Source: Owenia fusiformis (taxonomy: Eukaryota > Annelida > Polychaeta > Sabellida > Oweniidae). From it: a stretch of DNA of 64,000 nt. The DNA lies in the NCBI GenBank assembly GCA_903813345.2, contig CAIIXF020000003.1:2322109-2386108 (forward strand), given 5' to 3'. The position numbers were made by a program, and so were the translations under genes. Numbering within the stretch: the first letter of the stretch is position 1; every line of letters starts with the position of its first letter. Of this stretch, positions 46,350 through 57,689 are shown piece by piece. A model generated the notes under the pieces. It ran no database searches. It saw nothing but the letters and a program-made list of their open reading frames with translations, and had not been told where the DNA came from.

Positions 46350-46642
46350 CAGTTAGAGTCATCAATGGTGAAATCTGTGTTGGAGTTAGCTTCATTATCA
46401 ACCTCAGTTAGAGTCATTCTAAGTGAAGCCGGTTTCATTCAATTTCTCTAATATCGCGGGTGCTTGAGCCTTTATTTGTGGTTGTTTACAATTATATCTT
46501 TATTAGTTTGCATGGCGAAACTTTTGGGATCAAGATTCAGCTTGGTTTGGCTGTAATTGGAGATTTATCGAAAACGAACGAATTTTGTCCACCATCTTGA
46601 ATGAAGCTAACTGCAGTTAGAGTCATCCAGTTGTGGAACAGT
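46350..46642 (-). repeat. Repeat R3, copy 2 (inverted)
   Basis: Inverted copy of 35468-35760 of the same length, with the 'gataaatctccaattacag' and 'cttttgggatcaagattcagcttgg' segments well conserved. Confidence 0.75.
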
Positions 46643-46881
46643 GTGTATCCCTAGTACAGATAAACAGGTAAACGTGATTTTTTCGTTGAATGCTATTTTA
46701 TTTTATGAAAGTGTTAATATGGTGATTAATATGTGACCATGGCGTGATATCTTCCGACCTTATTGGCCACTCGGCGTCGGTACGTAACGTTATGTTTAGT
46801 TGCACTTTTATGAATTTTAATAATCTCAAGGAGTTCATGGAGAGATCTATACTAGCAAGATGAATTTCAAAATTTATGCTA

Positions 46882-47458
46882 TAGGGTGTCCCGAAAGTAT
46901 GGGCCCCCTAGGCAGACATATACCAATGTCTCCATAGTATGTGTCATATATCATTTTAAAGCTCATCCAAAGTTATATTAATTTGCCGAGTATCATGGTT
47001 CAACTCACAAATGGAAAAAGTTACAGGAATACAAAAGTTAGTGTTTGGCCAAAATTAAAGTCAGTTTTACACCAAAACAATAGTCGGTGTGTCTCCTTAG
47101 CCGCCATGTTAACAGCAGCAATACTTTCCATATATGACCTTAAACAGGCTTCAAATAGGGATATGGCGTTTTGTAATCCTCATGAAACCTCAGTTTTTAA
47201 GGCATAAGAAGAGTTTCCTTCGAGAATGGCATCCATATTTTCTGTCACATGGTCAGGGCTGTTTCCAGGATACTGAAATGAACTATCTTTTTGACAAAAC
47301 GCTAATTTTTGAAATGCCTGTTACTTTTTACCATTTGAACCATCATATTTGGCAAATCAATGTAACTTTGGATAAGCTTAAAAATGATATATGACACATA
47401 CTATGGAGACATTGGTATATGTCTGCCTAGGGAGGGGGGCATACTTTGGGACACTGTA
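46882..47458. mobile_element. 577-bp mariner-type element
   Basis: Flanked by TA, ends TAGGGTGTCCCGAAAGTATG and the inverse of CATACTTTGGGACACTGTA, with arms of about 125 bp ('gcagacatataccaatgtctccatagtatgtgtcatatatc'). The AGGGTGTCCC start is typical of mariner-like elements. The interior frames have no transposase motif. Confidence 0.8.
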
Positions 47459-48500
47459 TATCTGGAAAGTGCAGAAGTTCAAAAGCCAGGTATGGAACAC
47501 AAAAAAAAGAATTAGTAACATTGACATTTAATCATATCAATGACAATTTTATGGATTAACGGAAAAAATATTAGGGTAAATATATCTGATATGCCTATTA
47601 AATATTATTACTTTATTATCAAATATGTTCCTTCTATTACACGTACATTATAGCATTTCATTCACTGTAAAATTAACTGTGAATTGAGATCTGTAAGGCC
47701 AATGTGACAACATACATTCGAGTTGACAACATACATTATCTATTTTTCGTAGTAGCATCCAAAGTAAAAAGCGGGTTTGCATTAACTCTGAATGTATATT
47801 TGTATACTTATCTTAAGTTGTGTTAGTCGTAGTTTGGCTGTTACTTGCATAGCAAAACAAAAATTAGAGAGAATTTTGAGAAATTCAGTCAAGATTTAGA
47901 GATCCCTGACGTGCTGGGTAGATCTATAACAAGATATTGAAGTTGCTGAGGATCATTTCAAGTAGATATGCATATTTGCAACTTAATTACAAATCGAATG
48001 CAACAACTACCTGATGATGAACTGACACAATATTGATCAAAACAATGCTAGTTCTTTCCTCGCTTCCTCATTCAAGAAAATGGCTATCTAAAATGGCGGA
48101 AATGACATAGTACATCAAAAGTGTACTACGGTATATTTTGTCAATGTCACGTGACTGTACCTTGTCGATGGTCAGGCGTGTTGTATGGAATTAACTTTTT
48201 AAATATTGAAACAAATAGAGAAGTTTTGTCTATTACAAGTACCTTTATTAATGAATCTATCAAACTTGTCGAATAAGATCATGCAACCTATTCTTTTCAC
48301 CTATTCCAACCAAACTCCCAACCAACCACCAGCAGCCCGCTTTTGTACTGTCAAAATCTGTATATTTTTGTTGTATAATTTTATTGTAGTATGTTTATAT
48401 GTATAGTTGCCAATAATGTTTGCTTCGGCAACTTCTTGAAAAATCTTTGTAAAAAATTACTATGATAATAAAAACAACCACAACAACAACATTTGAGTAT

Positions 48501-50076
48501 AATAAAGCTATACTTCAGAAAGATTTAAAAATTAGCGAAAATTTCTGTTTTCCTGACCCCCCATACACGGCCCTTGGGGGATTTTTGCGAAAAAGTCCCG
48601 TCACTTTTAAAGTGGCGGCCATCTTGAAAAACTGACTGACTAACTGACTGACTGACTGACGGATGGACGGACGGACGGACGGAGGGGTTCACTATATACC
48701 TACCGAACCTCGTTCTTTGGGATAATAATCATTAATTTTGCAAAGTGGGGCAAAATTCAGCTAGGACCCAAGTTTCAAACATTGCAAAAGTCAGTACAGG
48801 GGGACCCACTGTGCAAATGAAAGGATTTCTCACCCAACCATTACCACTTGTGAATGAATGATATATCATTGCAAAGAGGAGAGACGTGGCTTTATTGTAC
48901 ATTGAATGAAATTGATGTAGTCATCACTAGTTTTGTGATTTAACGTGATAACTACTTGTTGCGTTTTTTTGATACGCCCCGTATAATTGTGTACATTTGT
49001 AATCTTATAGTTCCATAGTTGGTATTTTTGCTACTAGTCAGGTTCATTATTATCTCACAGTTCGTGAAAAGTAATTTTGTTAGCAAGTATATTTTATTTA
49101 TTTTTGTACAATACAAGATTTACTACATGCAATTAAACAATCATCCTAAGAACCTACTCATTTTGTCGTGCTATAGTTTGTGTTTTTTATTTTTTGAGCT
49201 GATTAAGATTGAATCCATGAGTAAAACTTCTCTTAGATTAAAGCCATTTCAGTCATCTTCACATTTTACTGGGTCCCCTGATTCCTTCATATTTGTTCAA
49301 TTAGTAATTTTAGCTTTTAATTCCATTTAAAGGGGGCAACACTGCATAGTTAGCTTTTGATACTACATTTATTAGTTTCATTTCTCCATACATCCTTTTA
49401 CTTTACATTTTTACTAAAGAGGTCAGCACCTTACTTAATCGCTTAAAAACAACACAGCTTCATTCATCCCATCTTTGAACCCATGCCAACTGTTCATTTC
49501 ACGCTACCATAACGTAATTTGTACAGGGGTAACTTTGTGAATAGTTTTTGTGCATCATTTCCTTGTACGTAGCAGTGTCGGGAGGCTGTCCTGAGCTGCT
49601 ACAAGATGTTAATTTTTTCGGAATCTCCCTCATACATATTGAAAGTAAATAAAAACATTATTTTACTGAATATTAAGAAATATATTTTTATAATAGTATA
49701 TATTTTTAATACATCGGTAATAAATGCCAGTGTAGCAAATCACATCGAATGCCTTTAAGTTTCACACAAGAACTGCAGTTTATATTTTGTAAAATAGTTT
49801 AACTTAATTTCAGTTATCCCGTACGAACACATTTACAGAAAATGTAGAACATTTCATAGTTCGATGGGATCAATACTGATCATCTTATACATAATACATA
49901 CATGCATTTCACTAAATTAACACAGCTCGGGTATACATTTAATGTTTTGAGTTAAATCCACATGCTCTGCTCATATAAGGGGTAGCCAGAACATGAAAAT
50001 GCAAAACTGAATGCTTTGCTTTAACTGGAATTCCCATTGATCATTATATACATTGTACATTTTATTGAATCTACAC
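48501..50076. other. Old repeat with GACG run, then intergenic DNA
   Basis: 48501-48722 ends in a (GACT/GACG)n tract and 'ggggttcactatatacctaccgaacctcgttctttgggataat', a tail shared with 52030-52135. Beyond that I see no gene; the frame 49019-49330 is T-rich and featureless. A segment near 49940-50010 ('taatgttttgagttaaa..ccacatgc') recurs at about 50999-51060 on the other side of the next element. Confidence 0.5.
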
Positions 50077-50086
50077 CACTCAGAAG

Positions 50087-50980
50087 GGGTTTGTAGAAAA
50101 AACCGGGTACCGGATACCGGGTAGTAAATCCTCCATGCTGGGTTCAAACTTGGTACCCGGTACCCGGTCGAAAAAACCGGGTACCCAAAAAATGAAAAAT
50201 ACGAATATATAACATAATTAGATCATTAGAAAACGTGTAAGATTTGTTTTGAATTTACAAACATGTATGTAACTTCCTTTAAAATTGAGCTAGAAGCTTC
50301 AAATAAAAAGCATTTTAAGGCCCCTTTCTTCCTTTATCATCATGGTCATATTTTCATTGGTCATGGGGGGGGGGGGGTGCGATCGCATCCCCTTCTGGCT
50401 ACGCCCATAACATTGTAAGACGTAACAATTTACACAGTGGACGTTTCGTCGAAAATTGGGATAACTTAAATTATGATTAATAATCAAAATCTTACACGTT
50501 GCATCATGTAAATTAACACACGTCACCTCTCTGCTAAAGTAACGATAGCTATTTACAGATTTAAATTATAATCAAAACAATTCAGGTACCAACATACGAA
50601 CTATTGAAAATAGAGTAAGATTGATTTTTCATGTTTTTCAAATTGTCTTACAATGTCATAGGCGTAGCCAGAAGGGGGTTCGATGGTGCGAACGCATCCC
50701 CTCCCTCATAACCAATGAAAATATGACCAAGATGACAGAGGAAGAAAAGAGCCTTAAAATGCTTTTTATTTGAAGCTTCTAGCTCAATTTTGAAGGAAGT
50801 TACATCATACATTTTTGTTAATTCAAAACAAATCTTACACGTTTTCTAATGATCTAACTATGTAATATATTCGTATTTTTCGTTTTTAGGGTACCCGTTT
50901 TTTCGACCGGGTACCGGGTACCAAGTTTGAACCCAGCATGGAGGATTTACTACCAGGTACCCGTTTTTTTCTACAAACCC
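50087..50980. mobile_element. 894-bp foldback element with 10-bp target duplication
   Basis: CACTCAGAAG flanks both sides (50077-50086, 50981-50990). Ends GGGTTTGTAG and CTACAAACCC open arms of about 325 bp that include repeated GGGTACC/GGTACCC motifs, 'ctccatgctgggttcaaactt', and 'gtagccagaaggggg' next to the loop. A 9-10-bp duplication with long inverted ends fits Mutator-like foldback elements. No transposase. Confidence 0.85.
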
Positions 50981-51239
50981 CACTCAGAAGATACGCATAA
51001 TGTTTTGAGTTAAACCCACATGCACATATAGGGTAGCAAGAAAATGAAGATGCAAAACTGACTGTTTTACTTTCACCGAATGTTCATGTATTGCTATTTT
51101 TGGGAACAGTCTGTAAATTTTCTTGACACCCTATACCCTGCTAAAAGGGTGCCCTACATTGAGGCAAACTAGACAACAGCAACGCCAAAGCGTAGAAAAT
51201 CCCATCAAACAGCCATGGTTGGCATTTTTACAAACAAAG

Positions 51240-52140
51240 TATATAGCAAAAATGGCAGCCATTTTTCAAAATGGCTATCTTCTACCAAAAGTGTCATTAG
51301 ACAGTGTGCCATGCTTATAGTATTCACATACCAAATATGAACAAATTCACTCCACTACTTTTCGAATCAGAGTAATATATGTAAAATTTGAAAAATGGCC
51401 GCCTTCTACCAAAAGTGTCATTAGACAGTGTGCCATGCTTATAGTATTCACATACCAAATATTAACAAAATCGCTCCACTACTTTTCGAGTCATCGTAAA
51501 ATACGTTAAAATGGCGGCCATTTTGAATAATGGCCGCCTTCTACCAAAAGTGTCATTAGACAGTGTGCCATGCTTATAGTATTCACATACCAAATATTAA
51601 CAAAATCGCTCCTCTACTTTTTGAGTTATCCTAAAATAGCGGCCATTTTGAAAAATGGCCGCCTTCTACCAAAAATGCCATTGGATAGTATGCCAAGCTT
51701 ATAGTATTCACATACCAAATATGAACAAAATCGCAAAACTATTCGAGCTACAGCGTAAAATAACGAGTAAAGGCCGCCATTTTCCAAGATGGCTGCCATG
51801 TGCTTCTTTAATATCTACATTTCTAGCTTTATTAATGTCCTATATAATTTTTTTACATTTGAAACATATTGCTATTACAGTTTTAAATATTGCACCTAAA
51901 TTACTGTAAAATCGGCACTAAAATGGCCGCCATTTTCAAATGAGCGGCCATTTTTAAAATCGGAATTTCTACACCCATAGGGTATACGTGTGCAAAATAT
52001 GAACAAAATCGGACCAATGGTATTTGAGTTATTGCCCAGACGGACGTACGGACGTACGTATGTACGTAAGTACGGACTACGGACGGAAGGAGGTGTTCCC
52101 TATATCCCTCCGAACTTCGGTCGATGGGATAATACTACCT
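51240..52140 (+). repeat. Tandem-unit repeat with GGCCGCCATTTT segments and GACG/TACG tail
   Basis: About four units of roughly 130 bp with 'ttctaccaaaagtgtcattagacagtgtgccatgcttatagtattcacatacc'. It ends in a GACGTACG tract and 'cctccgaacttcggtcgatgggataat'. It has the same general structure as elements A and B. No coding. Confidence 0.8.
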
Positions 52141-52489
52141 GTATAGCTACCCTCTATAATATATATAATCCCAATATCCTGAGCCTCATAAAGGATAATC
52201 TTTATATATTTCCTGGACACCATATACAGTCTCCATATTTCTCATAGATTGTACTCGTCGATTTTTATAATTTTTAACCAAGCTGTCTTGATTTTACATC
52301 TGGGATATAATCATGAGTACAAGTACCAAATATCATACCTCAAGACTGAAAAATGTTGACTTTATCATATACATTTTGAATTTGATACATGATTCTTGAC
52401 ACAACATCTTTACATCATATTTAACATCAATTAGGAATATTTAATCCTGAAAATATCACTTCAGCAAATAATACAATATTTGATATTCA

Positions 52490-53012
52490 GAGGCCTTATC
52501 ACGCACTCGTCGCAAGATTTGCGTCTGGGTTGCGTTTGCGAATCGACAATTTGGGCTAGCGCAACTCCTGCGTTGCGTCTTATCACAGGGAAGCGAAGCG
52601 AATTGGAACGAATTCAAAGAGTAGAGAGAAAGTATACATTCAAGTTGACCTTGGACAAGTGTGTCATTAAGTGAAACTCCTGGATGTTATCTTCATACTA
52701 GTACTTTTTTAACTTATTACAAATCTCTACTTTATACTAATACCTTTTAATGCCTTAAAATAAAAATACCTCCTAGATTGACGCATATAAAATAGATAAT
52801 AATTGTCTCAAAGATGGGTTATATTCGCAATTGATTTGCGGCAGGGTAAGAGCTATGCAACATTTTGGTCAGTTGCGATTGAAACATCTTTCAATTTGCG
52901 ATTGCGTTGCGCTGAGCGGATGATACAAATCCTGATTGCGATTCGCAAAAACTTGAGTTAGGTTGTGGTGCGCTTGCGAATCTGCGCTGCGACGAGTGCG
53001 TTATGAGGCCTC
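52490..53012. mobile_element. 523-bp inverted-repeat element rich in TTGCG/CGCAA
   Basis: Ends GAGGCCTTATCACGCACTCG and, inverted, GAGGCCTCATAACGCACTCG, both followed by TCGCA. Inside are many TTGCG and CGCAA words near both ends, the kind of subterminal repeats that transposases bind (as in hAT-like elements). No coding; target duplication unclear. Confidence 0.75.
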
Positions 53013-53512
53013 AGCTCTCTAGGTCCATGTCCATTTAACACTATATTCACTTAAAGGTAATTTGTACCTCCCTCAATACTTTGAGAATAAGGGAGCATTT
53101 CAAAAGATCAATGTCAAAAAATTAAATGTATTTAAACAGATAGGGGGAGGGTTAATAACCTAAAAGTAAACTCATCTACATTCAAATAATTGAAATTATA
53201 ATATCAAGTGTGACCAACAAAATCAACATTTCTAAAACACAGTTATGAGGGGGAGGGGTCAAAGATTAACTGCTCAATTACGTCTCTGTAATAATACAAC
53301 ATTGTTCTTTTGAGATCTTCCCTAACCTTGATACCACTATACAGAACATATTTAAATCAAACTGGCATACATTTCATCATTCAGTGAAACCCCATCATAT
53401 TATACAGACTGTAATCTTTTCATCAAAATTGAGTAAATTTGATTTATTTAGATTTTATCAAATGGGAAACCCAGTGTCATTACTTATTGAACACCCTGTA
53501 TACAGACAGGGT

Positions 53513-54068
53513 GGTCAAAAAATGAAAACCCTGCATTTTCCTTAAATCTTTGTCATTTAAAAAAAATTACTCACACATTTGTACATCATTGAATTTCCTA
53601 CCACCCTTCCATATTTCATGACCATCAGACTGATAGTCACAATTTAACAGGACTTTGAATAACATGCTTCAGGTTTGGCCATTATCGCGCTGTATGCAAA
53701 CAGCACAGTTGTCAATGACCCGAATGCAGTCCTTAGCAGGTATGGCCTTAAAAACACGATTGATATCACTTTTGAGGTTTGCAATTGTCCTGAGGTCATT
53801 CTCATATACTCTATCTCTGCCAATACCCACACGTAGGAACATTTTAGACGACGAGTACAGGTTTCCTGACAGCGCAATAGTGGCCACTGGGGAACATTCT
53901 TTAAGGTGCTGTAACATTGTGATTATCGATCTGATGGTCATAAAATAAAGTAAGCTGAGTAGGAAACTGAATTATGTACAAATGTGCAAAATATCAGGGA
54001 GTTATTTCTTAAATGACAAATATATGAAGAAAATGGTGTAAGGGTTTCCACTTCTTTTGACCACCCTG
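53513..54068 (-). mobile_element. Mariner-like element with a remnant transposase 3' end
   Basis: Inverted ends CAGGGTGGTCA plus arms with 'atttcatgaccatcag..gat' and 'caaatgtgcaaaatatcagggagttatttctt'. The minus strand at about 53669-53880 encodes RVYENDLRTIANLKSDINRV and FKAIPAKDCIRVIDN, matching the last part of Tc1/mariner-family transposases (DRVYxNxPxT..ELKxxIxxxxxxI). The catalytic part is missing. The short relative is at 37330-37541. Confidence 0.75.
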
Positions 54069-54600
54069 TACATGTTATCATTAAATTAAGCATCAGTTGC
54101 TAACTCAGATCCGATAACATAGCATAGTAGTTTTGCCCAAAACAAGCTATTTTGGATTCCATTAAATCACATTTTATAATATGTAGAAGCACATGTTGTA
54201 TATGTATAGGATATCCTATGATTTTGAGGGATATCATTTTTATCAACGAGTTGATATCAATATCTGAATAAGTAGATATATCACTTTTTAAAATATATTT
54301 CAAATTGAAAGAAGTTTGTGTATCTAGCTTCCAATAACCACTCCCCCTCTCCTTTAATTCTTACATTGAAATTATGTAAAAATATGACTTGAAAATAAAT
54401 ATTCACAATTTTAAGATAAACTAAAAATCACATTCACAATTATACATATTTGAATATAATACTCACATGCTTACCCATATATCCATACAAAATGATTTAA
54501 TCCTATATTATATACATCCTTTAAATTGCGTTCATGCTAAATGATGTTCTTTCTGCTGGAATTGTCACTTTTGTTTTAACTCTTTGATTCTTTGGCATGA
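54069..54600. other. No gene recognised
   Basis: AT-rich sequence without features I can support. Confidence 0.5.
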
Positions 54601-54619
54601 TCTGTGTTAATTATCAATG

Positions 54620-54905
54620 TTGTTGTAATTGTTGTTTTCTTGTTTACTGTTGTGTAATTGTTGTTGTCTTGTTTACTGTTGTTGTAATTGTTTTTGTCTT
54701 GTTTACTGTTGTGTAATTGTTGTTGTCTTGTTTACTGTTGTTGTAATTGTTTTTGTCTTGTTTACTGTTGTGTAATTGTTGTTGTCTTGTTTACTGTTGT
54801 TGTAATTGTTTTTGTCTTGTTTACTGTTGTGTAATTGTTGTTGTCTTGTTTACTGTTGTTGTAATTGTTTTTGTCTTGTTTATATTGTTGATGTAATTGT
54901 TGTTA
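54620..54905 (+). repeat. 54-bp-class minisatellite (TTGTTG-rich)
   Basis: About five units of 'ttgttgtaattgttttt/gttgtcttgtttactgttgtg' alternating between two variants. The open frame over it is a by-product. Confidence 0.85.
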
Positions 54906-55305
54906 ATGTCCGTGCTGGTGTTGTTGTTTTTGTTGATTATTCTGTTCACTTTCAGGGAGCTAGACTGAAAGATAACATTAAAAATCATAATCAAAATTCA
55001 ATTGTTTCATACTTATCTTGAACAAATTTTGAACAAGTCCACTTTTCAATTCATTAAATGACACAAATGAAGACAAAAATATGAGATTTGTTCCACAGTT
55101 AAATAAATACTTGTCAGAAAAAAACATTCGTATTGTTTACATTCATTATTTACATTCTACTAATTTCAGATTGATTAGATTTAGCAATTTGAAATCTATT
55201 TTATCCAATGAATATCATAAAATATTTCATTTGAGTCATACTTTAGTATCAGATGTTGTGTTTTAGTTGCTGTTGTTATTTTATTGTTTCATATTTACCT
55301 TAGTC

Positions 55306-56072
55306 TCAGTAGTTGACAATGAACAGCTTGCCTTTTTCATCCCCCACTAGCAATTCACCCGCCTCATTCACATGTACAGCTTGTGGGTAGTGCACACCAT
55401 CTGCAGATGTCAGGAGCAGACTATGAAATGTTGCGTTGGGTGTGAGGAGTTGTACCCTGTGGTTGAATCTGTCTGCTACAATAATAAATCCATTGCTATC
55501 TGTGCAGACACCATAGGGATGATACAGCTGTCCCTCTCCTGAGCCAAACTCTCCATAATGGAGGATTTCATGGCCGTCTCTGTTGATCACTTTGATGAAA
55601 TGACCATCAAAGTCACTTACTATGATCTCACTGTTTATGCCAACTGCCACATTATAAGGGTCTCTGAACATACCAGATGGAGAGATCAGTGTGGAGTTCC
55701 CATTTGCTGAATCCACCATATAGACTCCTCTGGTTTGGTCATCAGTCACTATGAACCAACCTGCTGACAGTGAGGCTATAGCACGTAGCCTACTTTCAGG
55801 TGCTGCACAGGTGATGGTACGAATGAGCGACCCATCCTCACTGTATATAAGGATCTTGTTGCTGTAGGGGAAGGTTGTGAATGCCAGCTGGCCATCTGTG
55901 GTTTTTGTAAGGCGTAAGAAGTCCTTGTTTATTTCTTTGACCATCTGGAATGTATTGCTGTTGTAGATCTTTGTTGTAGACCCACCTTTTGCAATTATAT
56001 TCCCCAGGCTGGTCACTGTTAGATCATAAATAGGACCAGATTGGAGCTGGTTCTTCACAACACTTGGTTTGA
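55306..56072 (-). CDS. NHL-repeat protein (TRIM/tripartite-like), last exon
   Basis: Minus-strand terminal exon: acceptor gtgtaatttcag, then VKPSVVKNQLQSGPIYDLTV, ending IVNY and TGA at 55306, with AATAAA about 20 bases beyond. It encodes about 255 residues of a beta-propeller with NHL motifs, such as DPYNVAVGINSEIIVSDFDG, GEGQLYHPYGVCTDSNGFII followed by VADRFNHRVQLL, and HYPQAVHVNEAGELLVGD. NHL propellers at the C terminus of TRIM2/3/32-like proteins bind protein or RNA. RING, B-box and coiled-coil parts, if present, lie beyond the window. The preceding exon is probably at 63969-64000. TRIM identity is inference; the propeller is clear. Confidence 0.88.
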
Positions 56073-56265
56073 CTGAAATTACACAAAAATATAAAAACAA
56101 ATTAGACAAATGACTACAGTTGGGGACATAAATAAATGACAGGTGGATTTGCTGAAGTGAGGATTTCCCATGTTAAAAATAAGAGAATTTACAAGAGGCC
56201 ATACATCAGTGGTTGAGATTATACAAAATGTAAAATATACAAATTTTAAGGGATATATCTAGACC

Positions 56266-56822
56266 ATAGGCCCCGGGAACATGTATAAAATAGCGAGTCG
56301 ACATCTGTATTACTACTTCTTCTTTAGTTGATGGATGTTTGAAACGGGAGCGTAGCGAGCGCGAAAAATTTGAGGTGTTCAAAATTTGGCAAGGTGTAAT
56401 AAAATTTAAAGGTGTTCAGATTTGGACCAAGGTGTCCACATTTTGAGGGGAGGTGTTCAACATTTCCAAGTCACTCATGTTAGGTGTTCCCAAGTTGACA
56501 GGCCTGACACTTTGAAGAAGATTTTGGAGAGATTTGGGAATACAATTTGATACCAGTAAGGAGAACTAGTGCCAAGACTAAAAAAATTTGAAAAATTTTC
56601 AATCTTAGTTGGTTCATTCATTCGGTACTCACCATTAACCATAGCTTCCCAAGATAATTGGACTACATAGCTTCATAACACACATGCGATTGCGAACTAT
56701 ACTACACATGGATTGAATTGGACCATAGGCCCCGGGAACATGTATAAAATAGCGAGTCGACATCTGTATTAGTAGTAATACAGATGTCGACTCGCTATTT
56801 TATACATGTTCCCGGGGCCTAT
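56266..56822. repeat. 47-bp sequence in three copies, two forming a perfect hairpin
   Basis: ATAGGCCCCGGGAACATGTA and the following 27 bases occur at 56266-56312 and 56725-56771. They occur inverted at 56776-56822, immediately after a 4-base gap, making a 47/47 perfect palindrome. The outer pair could be the ends of a small element containing 56313-56775. Confidence 0.85.
56332..56506 (-). mobile_element. Partial copy of the CAGGCCTGTCAA element
   Basis: Matches the left part of 62989-63427 in reverse ('ttgaacacctcaaatttttcgc.ctcgctacgctc', ending GTTGACAGGCCTG). The other end is missing. Confidence 0.75.
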
Positions 56823-56928
56823 GATCTAGACAATATTGGAAATTATGGGCTTTCAGACCACCATAATTAGGAAATGGTGATCGAAAATCGACCTGTCATT
56901 TATTTTTGTCCCCAACTGTATAATATTA

Positions 56929-57468
56929 TCCCGTTCCCGGACTATAGTCCTGCACTGAGCGCATTCATTTGCCTGTACGATTACAACTTGGGAGAATTAT
57001 CTACGCCCCTTACACTTAAGATACCTACCTCAATGCATTATAGAACTCAAGATGTAACTTCTAATATATTGGAACCGCCGATTGTCTGGGTATATCGGCA
57101 GAACGGGAACATTTTCTCTTTTTCATCGAGTGAGATTCCATCACTTTTCAAAATGGCGGTTGGATTTAAAAGGGGAATCCCCCGTTTGGCTGTCCCGGAT
57201 GTAGCCCGGAAGTACCAATATGGAGGAATTTGACGGTTGAAATAAGTTAAATGTTACACGCAAATATTGCGATCAAAAACGAAAATGTCTTCGTTCTGCC
57301 GATAAACCCAGACAATTGTGGATTCAACTACACGAAAAAAATGCTAAATTACCAAGGAATCTATTGAAGTAGGTATCTGAAGTGTAAGATGAGTAAAAAA
57401 TTCTCCCATGTTGTAATCGCACAGGCAAAAGATTGAGATGTTCACAGGACCATAGTCCGGGAACGGGA
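56929..57468. mobile_element. 540-bp TA-flanked foldback element
   Basis: TA at 56927-56928 and 57469-57470. Ends TCCCGTTCCCGGACTAT and its inverse, with further inverted matches ('gattacaacttgggagaatt' against 'attctcccatgttgtaatc'). It includes 'ccatcacttttcaaaatggcggttgg', shared with 16059-16554. Likely Tc1/mariner-type by target. The open frame across it is spurious. Confidence 0.8.
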
Positions 57469-57689
57469 TAAGTATAATAGTCTATAGAACTCTTGAAATA
57501 GAATTTTCATTTTTCAATTATGAATTATGATGTTTATAAGATCAAAATAAAAACATCCAATTATAATTCCAATCAGTTTAGTTCAAATGAAGTTAAATAT
57601 GTCATACATTTAGAAGCTCTTTTATGAATATGTGTTGCTTTTTGAAATATGCAGACGACTTTGAATTGATAATTAGGTCAACATCTTAA

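Larger units (their letters stand above)
34878..48180. mobile_element. 13.3-kb element with 79-bp inverted ends and 5-bp target duplication
   Basis: The ends 34878-34956 and 48102-48180 are inverted copies differing at about six of 79 bases, starting CACGCCTRACCATCGACAAG and including the palindrome GTCACGTGAC. TTGTA flanks it on both sides (34873-34877, 48181-48185). Removal with one TTGTA restores the LINE frame, so the borders are firm. A 5-bp duplication with a 5'-CAC end is the pattern of Transib/RAG-related elements. I see no transposase, so that assignment is only a hint. Cargo: a spliced minus-strand gene, several smaller elements, a nested 5-kb inverted-repeat unit and two long satellite tracts. 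Confidence 0.8.
34434..48500 (+). mobile_element. 5'-truncated LINE 3' fragment, split by a 13.3-kb insertion
   Basis: An 11-bp target duplication CATTTGAGTAT (34434-34444 and 48490-48500) brackets the LINE. Part one, 34445-34877, encodes the RT C-terminal region: SGAILFSKIWDSLPLQLRQV, SFKGQIKKHF, LRVGLLLNAH and the CRCGLKQTTKHFLLHC zinc-knuckle motif. The second part, from 48181, completes it, from the Tyr-Gly of LLYG through ESIKLVE to a stop, then an A-rich CAA tail. The two parts join in the same frame across the inserted element. It resembles CR1/L2-type LINE ends; clade not determined. Confidence 0.85.

Noticed and set aside
46941-47394. Two overlapping short frames
   Set aside because: Inside a mariner-type inverted-repeat element, without transposase motifs.
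34878-48180. Polinton/Maverick or integrated virus
   Set aside because: No polymerase, integrase, packaging or capsid frame; the duplication is 5 bp and ends are CAC rather than the 6-bp, AG-type pattern.
49019-49330. 103-codon frame with hydrophobic start
   Set aside because: Composition is that of T-rich non-coding DNA; no domain, splice site or neighbour supports it.
53655-53948. 97-codon plus-strand frame
   Set aside because: Opposite strand of the remnant mariner transposase, which has recognisable motifs on the minus strand.
56874-57233. 119-codon plus-strand frame
   Set aside because: It lies across a TA-flanked foldback element whose borders are clear.
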